11,923 bases of DNA, taken from positions 1 through 11,923 of the forward strand of contig CBFGRU010000078.1 in assembly GCA_965651255.1 (NCBI GenBank). The letters are read 5' to 3'. Source of the stretch: CBFGRU01 sp965651255 (lineage in GTDB: Bacteria > Planctomycetota > Phycisphaerae > Phycisphaerales > SM1A02). Position numbers and translations under genes: made by a program. This document shows positions 7,201-11,923 of the stretch, in pieces. Under the pieces are notes generated by a model. The model made no database searches and was not told the DNA's origin. It saw only the letters and a program-made list of their open reading frames with translations. Within the stretch, counting starts at the first letter, position 1; each line of letters begins with the position of its first letter.

Positions 7201-7295
7201 CTCGTTTCCTACGAGACAAGCGCCGGCGCGCTCCGCGCGCTCGGTCCCTTAGCCGAAATGATCGGCTTGAGCGGCGAGATTCCTTCAATGGGACC
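7201..7295 (-). promoter_or_regulatory. Structured fliL-fliN spacer with SD hairpin before fliN
   Basis: This 109-base spacer contains, on the coding strand in order, four pairings. GGTCCC (7295-7290) pairs with GGGACC (7248-7243) and encloses a 6-bp hairpin AGCCGA-TCATT-TCGGCT (7267-7251). Next is a GCGCGC-GGA-GCGCGC triloop hairpin (7240-7226). Last is CTCGT-AGGAA-ACGAG (7215-7201), whose loop holds an SD and whose right arm overlaps the second SD (GAGGTG) used by ATG 7191. The two GGA loops are 25 bases apart. No gene is seen in the spacer, and this is where fliM is commonly found. Confidence 0.45.
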
Positions 7296-7300
7296 CCGAA

Positions 7301-7813
7301 TCAGCCGTCCACGCGGAAACCGGTCCCCGCGACAATGACGCATTTGGCCACAATCGGCTCGCCGCTGTCAGAGTCGCTCCCGAAACGACCATCCATGAGG
7401 GCCTGAACTTTCCGGGTCAGGTTCTCCAGCATCGGTTCCTGGAAGTGTCGCGGCTCCGCCGTCTTCCAGATCGCAGAGATCTCCGCCCGAATCTCGTTCT
7501 GAAACTGCTTCAGTTGGTCCTGAACGATCGGCTCATGCTTCCGCCGCACCTGAATGTAGATTTCGGTGGGGTAGAGATAGGTCAGCCCGCTCCGGTTGTT
7601 GGGCAGGCGATCATCGAGAACGAGTACTTCGACGATCTTCTCGCTTTCGAGTTCAGCGGGCGGCCGTTCAACATCGCCGCTTACCGTGGCCGGACCGCCG
7701 ACGAACATCATGGCTCCGACGATCAGGCCTGCTTCCGCAAGCAGCATGACCGCGATCATGATGATCGACTTGAACGAACCGGGTTTCTTGTCAGTGCCTG
7801 CGGCCTCGGACAT
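7301..7813 (-). CDS. fliL: FliL-like stator-associated membrane protein
   Basis: A 170-residue protein with the FliL plan. It has a short cytoplasmic N-terminus with basic residues (GTDKKPGSFK), one membrane helix at about residues 16-38, a Pro/Glu-rich linker, and a periplasmic domain from about 60 onward that starts with a beta strand (KIVEVLVLDDRLPN) and includes a long helix (EPIVQDQLKQFQNEIRAEIS). The last strands (PIVAKCVIVAGTGFRVDG) take the place of the usual FliL C-terminus. FliL rings surround the stator and affect its activity. I start at ATG 7813, which has GGAGG eight bases upstream; the in-frame GTG at 7828 would overlap motB. Sequence similarity to FliL is loose, so the position between motB and fliN carries much of the call. 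Confidence 0.85.
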   Translation of the reverse strand: MSEAAGTDKKPGSFKSIIMIAVMLLAEAGLIVGAMMFVGGPATVSGDVERPPAELESEKIVEVLVLDDRLPNNRSGLTYLYPTEIYIQVRRKHEPIVQDQLKQFQNEIRAEISAIWKTAEPRHFQEPMLENLTRKVQALMDGRFGSDSDSGEPIVAKCVIVAGTGFRVDG

Positions 7814-7817
7814 CCCA

Positions 7818-8576
7818 TCAGCCTCCACGCGCGTGGTTCTCGTTCGTGAGATTCGCGTCCTTATCCATATCGTCGGCCAGAACCTCGGTCAGAATCACCT
7901 CAACCCGCCGGTTTTCCGCCGTACTCGCCGGATCAACCGCGCGTGGATTGACCGGCTCCCACCGGCCCACCGCTTCGATCCGGAACAATCGCTCTTCAAT
8001 CCCCGCTTCGACCAGAATCTTCATCACGTTTCGAGCACGCTCATAACTGAGATGGTTCAGATCTCGCCAGTTGCTGTCGTATGAGAGGTACTTGTTCGCG
8101 GCATGCCCACGGATGACGATCTTGTTGTTCCGGCCGTCGAGCAGGCGAGCCAGGTCCTTCAGCCGCGCCACCATCGGCGGTTTGACCTCAGCCGATTCGG
8201 GGTCGAAGGTGCTCGGCCCACCGACGGTGAAGACCATTCCCTCGCGCACTTTCGTCACGCGCATGTCCGGGCCGTCCACGCTCTCGCTGGATGCTTCGCT
8301 GGATCGATCATCCTTCGCCCGTTTGGCGGACATGTGCTCGAGTTGTTCGATGATCGACCGCACGGGCGGGTCATCCACCGGCAGCACACCGACTCCGCCG
8401 GAGTAACCAAATGCCTCTTTCACGGCCGTGACCACCCGCTGGTATTCATGCTCGCGCTTCAGTTCGCTGAACATCTGCAGCAGGATGAAGAACGTCAGCA
8501 GCAGCGACATCATGTCGCCGAACGTGACGATCCATTCCGGAACGCCCGCTTTCTGCTTGGCGCGCTTCTTCGCCAT
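7818..8576 (-). CDS. motB: MotB, stator protein with peptidoglycan-binding domain
   Basis: A 252-residue MotB. After a basic N-terminus (MAKKRAKQKAGVPEW) comes the single membrane helix VTFGDMMSLLLTFFILLQMF (residues 17-36). Asp21 is the ion-binding aspartate equivalent to E. coli MotB Asp32. Residues 37-145 form the plug and linker region. The OmpA/MotB peptidoglycan-binding domain covers about 150-232, with KIVIRGHAA, LSYERARNVMKILVEAGI and the AENRRVEVIL end motif. The C-terminal 20 residues are polar and variable. I start at ATG 8576, one base after the motA stop; an in-frame ATG at 8600 would add eight residues not typical of MotB. The SD AAGGA is 11 bases upstream, in the 15-base loop of a GGCCG/CGGCC stem (8605-8581). 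Confidence 0.96.
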   Translation of the reverse strand: MAKKRAKQKAGVPEWIVTFGDMMSLLLTFFILLQMFSELKREHEYQRVVTAVKEAFGYSGGVGVLPVDDPPVRSIIEQLEHMSAKRAKDDRSSEASSESVDGPDMRVTKVREGMVFTVGGPSTFDPESAEVKPPMVARLKDLARLLDGRNNKIVIRGHAANKYLSYDSNWRDLNHLSYERARNVMKILVEAGIEERLFRIEAVGRWEPVNPRAVDPASTAENRRVEVILTEVLADDMDKDANLTNENHARGG

Positions 8577-8577
8577 C

Positions 8578-9357
8578 TCAGGCCGCTTCCTTCTCGACAT
8601 CGGCCTTGGCGCGATCGGCCGGCGTCAGGAACGTCATGAGTTTGGACTCGACGTTGCGTGGATTGTCACCAGACTGAATGCTCATGACCCCCTGGATGAT
8701 GATCGTCTTGATCAGAACTTCTTCCGCCGATCGTAGTCCGAGTTTGTCTGACATCGGGAGGAACACCATGTTGGCGATAATCGCGCCGTACAGCGTCGTC
8801 AGCAACGCTGCCGCCATGCCCGCACCGATTTTTGACGGGTCGTCCATGTTGCTGAGCATCGCCACCAGGCCGATCAGGGTGCCGATCATGCCGTACGCCG
8901 GTGCGTACTTGCCGAGCGCATCCAGCAGCCCTTTCCCGCTCTCATGGCGTTCCATGAGATTCTCAAGCTCCGTTTCCATTACCTGCTGAATCACTTCCGG
9001 GTCCGTTCCATCAACCGCCATCTGAATTCCCCGGACGATGAACGGATCGCTCATCTGCTCGGTCATGCCTTCCAGGGCCAGAATCCCGTCTCGACGGGCG
9101 ACTTCCGCAAACTCCACCATCTGACGAATGATGTGCAGTGCATCGGGCGTCGAACCAAACACGGTCTTGAGCGCCACCGAGTGCAGTTTCATCACGCGCT
9201 GGAGTGGGAACGCGACCAGCAGCGCTGAACCAGCGCCACCAAACACGATCAGCACCGAAGGCGCATCCAGGTACGCCAGCATCGATCCGCCCAGCAGAAT
9301 TGCCAGACTGATCAGGACAGCACCGAGGATGAGGCCAATGACGGTCGAAAGGTCCAC
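8578..9357 (-). CDS. motA: MotA/PomA-type stator channel protein
   Basis: A 259-residue MotA-family protein. Start is GTG 9357, with GGGAG six bases upstream and the typical opening VDLSTVIGLILGAVLI; an in-frame ATG 25 codons upstream would add a charged tail with no family counterpart. Membrane segments are at about residues 4-22, 33-50, 152-170 and 180-202. The cytoplasmic loop carries the conserved EVARRDGILALEG (85-97), the torque-generating surface that contacts FliG. TM3 reads YGMIGTLIGLVAMLSNMDDP (155-174) and TM4 AALLTTLYGAIIANMVF (183-199). The two threonine positions (Thr160 and Thr187/188) match those essential for sodium in Vibrio PomA, so a sodium-driven stator is likely. motB follows after a one-base gap. 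Confidence 0.96.
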   Translation of the reverse strand: MDLSTVIGLILGAVLISLAILLGGSMLAYLDAPSVLIVFGGAGSALLVAFPLQRVMKLHSVALKTVFGSTPDALHIIRQMVEFAEVARRDGILALEGMTEQMSDPFIVRGIQMAVDGTDPEVIQQVMETELENLMERHESGKGLLDALGKYAPAYGMIGTLIGLVAMLSNMDDPSKIGAGMAAALLTTLYGAIIANMVFLPMSDKLGLRSAEEVLIKTIIIQGVMSIQSGDNPRNVESKLMTFLTPADRAKADVEKEAA

Positions 9358-9358
9358 G

Positions 9359-9371
9359 CGCGTCTCCCGCG
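9359..9371 (-). promoter_or_regulatory. Hairpin holding the motA Shine-Dalgarno
   Basis: On the coding strand CGCG-GGAGA-CGCG forms a 4-bp stem whose loop, with the adjoining stem G, contains the motA SD (GGGAG) and a GGA triplet. It ends one base before the GTG start. A weaker 4-bp hairpin with GGA in an eight-base loop (CCTC-CGATGGAC-GAGG, 9438-9423) lies further upstream. Regulation through these is an inference. Confidence 0.35.
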
Positions 9372-9402
9372 AATTCCGCTCTGAACGACTCGGGGGTGAA
9401 GA

Positions 9403-9418
9403 CCGAAGAAATCTTCGG
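9403..9418. repeat. 16-bp inverted repeat in the kinase-motA spacer
   Basis: CCGAAGA-AA-TCTTCGG is a perfect 7-bp inverted repeat with a two-base centre, about 45 bases upstream of motA. It could be an operator for a dimeric regulator of the flagellar operon or simply an RNA hairpin (6-bp stem, four-base loop). I find no clear sigma-70, sigma-54 or sigma-28 promoter beside it, so its role is open. Confidence 0.3.
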
Positions 9419-9465
9419 CCTGCCTCGTCCATCGGAGGGTCCGGGGACCGACTTGAGCGATGATC

Positions 9466-9483
9466 GGACCTTCCTGAAGGTCC
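9466..9483 (-). terminator. Inverted repeat just after the lipid kinase stop, possible terminator
   Basis: GGACCTTCAGGAAGGTCC is an 8-bp perfect inverted repeat with a two-base centre (7 bp with a CAGG loop as RNA). It lies eight bases after the kinase stop codon. No T-run follows, so it is a weak terminator at best; it may instead be a 3' stability hairpin. Confidence 0.25.
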
Positions 9484-9491
9484 ATCGGAAG

Positions 9492-10388
9492 TTATTTCGC
9501 GCCCGGGGTCAGAACCTGCAATCGAGCTGGGTCGATTTCGACGACAAGCGGCGTTTTCAGCGCGGTTCGCCGATCACGTCCGACCGCGGCATCGCCATCA
9601 AGCTGATATGCCGAAGGCGGGTCAGCCACCACTTCAACCCGTCTTCCGCGCCCGGTCACGATCGCTGGATGCAGCAGGTGGCGCCCACGCCAGGTGCGCC
9701 ACGCCCACGGCAGGAGTCCGAACCGTGAGCGCAACGGAAAGAACACGACATCCAGTTCACCATCCTCGATGCTGGCCCCTCGTGCAGGATTGAATCGAAG
9801 CGCGTACTCCGGCGAGTTCGCAACGATGATCGTCCCAACCGCATCTTCGACCAGTGGCCGACCATCAACAATCGCCGTACAGCGCGGCGGCCGCCACGCC
9901 CAGAGCTGTCGGAGCGTGGGCAAAACGTAGCTGGAATGTCGAATTGCACCGCGACGATGTTCGGCCAGATCGGCCACCACCGCCGCGTCGAATCCGACGC
10001 TGAGCATGAGTGTCAACAGTTCACCATTGACCCTGGCGACATCAACCCGGCGCAGATTGCCATGGTGCAAGGCGCGCAACAGGGTGTCGGTCGAGCGATC
10101 CATCTCGAATTGCCGCGCGAAGAGGTTCTCCGTCCCGAACGGATAGTGGTAGATTGGAATGTCCCGCGCGATGGCTTCACGAGCAGCCAGCCGAATGGTG
10201 CCATCGCCCCCGACGACAATCAGCAGATCGCATGCTTGGTCCGCATTGGCTGTTTCTGTCGAATCCTGCACGGTCTCGCGAAGCTGAACGTCGTGTCCCG
10301 CCTCCGAACAGGCCTGAACGACGTTCCGGGCGGCGGCGCCGGCGCGACCGGCACCGGCGATCGGATTGTGCAGCACTTCGATCTTCAT
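9492..10388 (-). CDS. Diacylglycerol/lipid kinase family protein
   Basis: A 298-residue protein of the DAGK catalytic-domain family (DgkB, YegS and sphingosine-kinase relatives), which phosphorylates lipid alcohols with ATP. The N-terminal nucleotide domain opens MKIEVLHNPIAGAGRAG and has the glycine-rich loop VVGGDGTIRLAA (residues 58-69). The second motif reads YPFGTENLFARQF (82-94), where many relatives have PLGTGNDFA. The C-terminal beta domain has the family's ASIEDGELDVVFFPL (205-219) and YQLDGDAA (261-268). The exact lipid substrate cannot be read from the sequence. There is no SD: TATCCT, resembling a -10 element, ends eight bases before the ATG. The gene is co-oriented with motA but separated by 134 bases, and its link to the flagellum is probably only positional. 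Confidence 0.9.
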   Translation of the reverse strand: MKIEVLHNPIAGAGRAGAAARNVVQACSEAGHDVQLRETVQDSTETANADQACDLLIVVGGDGTIRLAAREAIARDIPIYHYPFGTENLFARQFEMDRSTDTLLRALHHGNLRRVDVARVNGELLTLMLSVGFDAAVVADLAEHRRGAIRHSSYVLPTLRQLWAWRPPRCTAIVDGRPLVEDAVGTIIVANSPEYALRFNPARGASIEDGELDVVFFPLRSRFGLLPWAWRTWRGRHLLHPAIVTGRGRRVEVVADPPSAYQLDGDAAVGRDRRTALKTPLVVEIDPARLQVLTPGAK

Positions 10389-10396
10389 GTGCCGAA

Positions 10397-10425
10397 AGGA
10401 TACTCAGCCCCGGCGGCACGTCCCC
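10397..10425 (-). promoter_or_regulatory. Candidate promoter of the lipid kinase gene (near-leaderless)
   Basis: TATCCT (10402-10397, minus strand; 4 of 6 to TATAAT) lies eight bases before the ATG at 10388, in a region with no SD. At 17-bp spacing upstream the sequence is GGGGAC, a poor -35 match. If the hexamer is the -10 element, transcription would start one or two bases before the ATG. Confidence 0.3.
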
Positions 10426-10432
10426 CAGCGCA

Positions 10433-10461
10433 TTGAGGAACTCGCTCCCTCCGCTTACCAT
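10433..10461 (+). promoter_or_regulatory. Candidate promoter for a leaderless BamD-like/lptE transcript
   Basis: TTGAGG (10433-10438; 4 of 6 to TTGACA) and TACCAT (10456-10461; 4 of 6 to TATAAT) are separated by exactly 17 bp. TACCAT ends six bases before the ATG at 10468, so transcription should begin at about the A of the start codon. No SD precedes that ATG, which fits a leaderless mRNA. Confidence 0.45.
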
Positions 10462-10467
10462 CGCATC

Positions 10468-11571
10468 ATGATGCAACGAATCGCCTGGCCCTGTGGGCTC
10501 ATCCTCCGAACCGCCGTCGCCGTGATGCTGGTTTGCGCGCTCGTCGCACCGGGGACTCTTGCCCAGAATCAGCAGTACAACCTGGCGGAAGATGACTCCT
10601 GGGAAATCGCTGCCGAGGTTGACCCGACCAGCCCGGAAGGCCAACTCCTAGCGGCACGCCGCGCTCTGGCCGAGAATCGGGCCGCCGTCGCGGAAGAACA
10701 GGCAACCCGTTGGATCGAGGCACATCCCGATCATCGTCTGCTGCCAGAGGCCTACCTTCTTCGCGGCGATGCACTTCTTGCCCAGAACGAAGAGTACGAA
10801 GCGCTCTTTGACTACGAGTACATCGCGCGGGTCTTTTTCGGCAGCGAAGTGTTCGTGACCGCGCTGGAACGTGAGTTCCAGATTGCGCGCGAGTACGCCC
10901 GTGGAAAGGACCGCAAGCTATGGGGGATTCGTTTTGTCAGCGCGTATGAAGAGGCAGAGGAGTTGCTCATTCGCATTCAGGAGCGGCTGCCCGGAAGCGA
11001 ACTCGCAGAACGCGCGGGAATGGAACTGGGCGATTATTACTTCCGTCGACAGAACATGGCGCTCGCCGCAGACGCCTACGACCTCTTTATCGAGAACTAC
11101 CCGAACTCTCCCGACATTCCCAAAGCCCGCAAACGTCTGATCGCATCGTATCTCGCGGGCTACAAGGGGCCGGAGTTTGACGCTGCGGGGCTCGATGAAG
11201 CGCGGCTGCAACTTCGCCGCCTCCAGCGGGAAGATGCCGCGGCGGCAGCGGAAATCGGGGCTGATGCACTGCTCACCGGGATCGCGGAAAGGCGCGCGGT
11301 GAAGATGCTCACCACGGCGCAGTGGTATCTTCGTACGAATGACCCGATCGCGGCCGAGTACACGATTCGCCGACTTGTACAGACCTTTCCGCGCACCCAG
11401 GCCGCCCGGGATGGAGTCGTCCTGGCCGCAACGCTGGTTGATCGCCTGCCCGCGTCGGTTGTCGCACGCGCGCCTGATTACCGCGCCCTGGCGCGCGAGG
11501 CGTCCGGCGAATCCGCGATGATGAATGAACCGAATGCACCACCGACCAGCGAAGGAAACGAGAACCAATGA
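10468..11571 (+). CDS. BamD-like secreted tetratricopeptide protein
   Basis: A 367-residue protein from ATG 10468 (a second ATG follows directly). Residues 1-32 are a signal peptide (basic MMQRIAWPCGLILR, hydrophobic core TAVAVMLVCALVA, then PGTLA before QNQQ). The mature part is helical with TPR-type units, for example EGQLLAARRALAENRAAVAEEQATRWIEAHP (57-87), SELAERAGMELGDYYFRRQNMALAADAYDLFIENYPNSPDIPKA (177-220) and AQWYLRTNDPIAAEYTIRRLVQTFPRTQAA (284-313). The pattern A..AY..F...YP.S resembles BamD/YfiO, the helper of the beta-barrel assembly machine. BamD is normally lipid-anchored, but no lipobox cysteine follows this signal. The C-terminal tail is polar. It overlaps lptE by ATGA, which supports a role in outer-membrane assembly. 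A general TPR protein remains possible. Confidence 0.75.
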   Translation: MMQRIAWPCGLILRTAVAVMLVCALVAPGTLAQNQQYNLAEDDSWEIAAEVDPTSPEGQLLAARRALAENRAAVAEEQATRWIEAHPDHRLLPEAYLLRGDALLAQNEEYEALFDYEYIARVFFGSEVFVTALEREFQIAREYARGKDRKLWGIRFVSAYEEAEELLIRIQERLPGSELAERAGMELGDYYFRRQNMALAADAYDLFIENYPNSPDIPKARKRLIASYLAGYKGPEFDAAGLDEARLQLRRLQREDAAAAAEIGADALLTGIAERRAVKMLTTAQWYLRTNDPIAAEYTIRRLVQTFPRTQAARDGVVLAATLVDRLPASVVARAPDYRALAREASGESAMMNEPNAPPTSEGNENQ

Positions 11572-11923
11572 CAACGTCGCGTGGTGTCGCCGCTTTGCCT
11601 GTCGGTCTAGCGCTCTCTGCAGCCCTGGGTGTGGTGTCGCTTCTCAACGGATGTGCGGCTGATCCGACGGTCGGCTACTCATCGCTTTCGACCTTTCCGA
11701 CCCAGGTGAACAGCATCGCGGTCACGATCTTCCGCAACAGCACCTTCGAGCGAGACATCGAGTTTCATCTACACGAAGCCCTGCTGAAGACGATCGAAGC
11801 CCGAACCCCCTATCGGGTGACCCGCACCGGACGGGCGGATAGCATCCTGTCAGGCCGAATCGTCTCGATTGAACGCGATCGATTGTCCAAGTCACCGACG
11901 ACGGGACTCGCCCAGGAGGTGCT
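11568..11923 (+). CDS. lptE: LptE-type LPS-assembly lipoprotein (N-terminal part)
   Basis: The first 118 codons are visible; the gene continues beyond the right edge. Residues 1-28 form a lipoprotein signal peptide ending in LLNG before Cys29, an acceptable lipobox although Asn at -2 is uncommon. The mature part begins AADPTVGYSSLSTFPTQVNS, followed by the LptE-family core: IAVTIFRNSTFERDIEFHLHEALLKTIEARTPYRV, then ADSILSGRIVSIERDRLSKS. The F.N.T/S....E..L..A+...I pattern is typical of LptE/RlpB relatives, including planctomycete ones. LptE plugs the LptD barrel that delivers lipopolysaccharide to the outer surface. The start overlaps the stop of the upstream gene (ATGA), so translation is probably coupled; AAGGA lies 11 bases before. 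Confidence 0.9.
   Translation, partial: MTTSRGVAALPVGLALSAALGVVSLLNGCAADPTVGYSSLSTFPTQVNSIAVTIFRNSTFERDIEFHLHEALLKTIEARTPYRVTRTGRADSILSGRIVSIERDRLSKSPTTGLAQEV

Noticed and set aside
9399..9420. Sigma-28-like -10 (GCCGAAGA resembling GCCGATAA) upstream of motA
   Set aside because: No TAAA-type -35 is found at the right distance, and the match lies inside the palindrome, so it is probably coincidental.
9358..9432. A 25-residue N-terminal extension of MotA
   Set aside because: It is Arg/Ser-rich with no MotA counterpart; GTG 9357 has a strong SD and gives the standard first helix.
1..11923. tRNA, rRNA, CRISPR array, insertion sequence or prophage
   Set aside because: No repeat-spacer pattern, transposase-like frame, terminal repeats or RNA gene signature was seen; the window is nearly all protein coding.

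Overview
The window is an almost gap-free flagellar locus on the minus strand, followed by a short divergent pair of envelope-biogenesis genes on the plus strand. The organism is Gram-negative (diderm): it carries an LptE-type lipoprotein gene and a BamD-like TPR gene. The gene order, the long low-complexity linkers and the LptE sequence style suggest a planctomycete, perhaps of the Phycisphaerae type. That placement is inference from protein style, not from a marker gene.

Minus strand, in the direction of transcription (right to left): a diacylglycerol/lipid kinase (10388-9492), a 134-base spacer, then motA, motB, fliL, fliN, fliO, fliP, fliQ, fliR, flhB, flhA and the first 114 codons of flhF, which runs off the left edge. 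Together they encode the stator (MotA/MotB) and its associated protein FliL, one C-ring subunit (FliN), the membrane core of the flagellar type III export gate (FliO as assembly factor, FliP/FliQ/FliR/FlhB as the pore, FlhA as the cytoplasmic-ring protein), and the SRP-like GTPase FlhF that places flagella. fliM, which commonly lies between fliL and fliN, is not in the window. Four of the eleven flagellar genes start with GTG (motA, fliP, flhA, flhF), and most have a clear Shine-Dalgarno (SD) sequence.

Plus strand: from 10468 a secreted TPR protein resembling BamD overlaps by ATGA with lptE, which is cut by the right edge. This looks like an outer-membrane assembly operon. It and the divergent lipid kinase gene both lack an SD and have a -10-like hexamer just before the start codon, which suggests leaderless mRNAs.

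The genes themselves are ordinary. The most interesting signal is in the spacers. At several flagellar starts (motA, fliN, fliO, flhF, more weakly flhA) the SD lies in or beside a small hairpin with GGA in the loop. In the fliN, fliO and flhA leaders a second GGA-loop hairpin lies about 22-30 bases upstream. This resembles a dual-site binding arrangement for the RNA-binding regulator CsrA. Other points of note are an NPEH instead of NPTH autocleavage motif in FlhB, sodium-type threonines in MotA, and a BamD-like protein without a lipobox cysteine.
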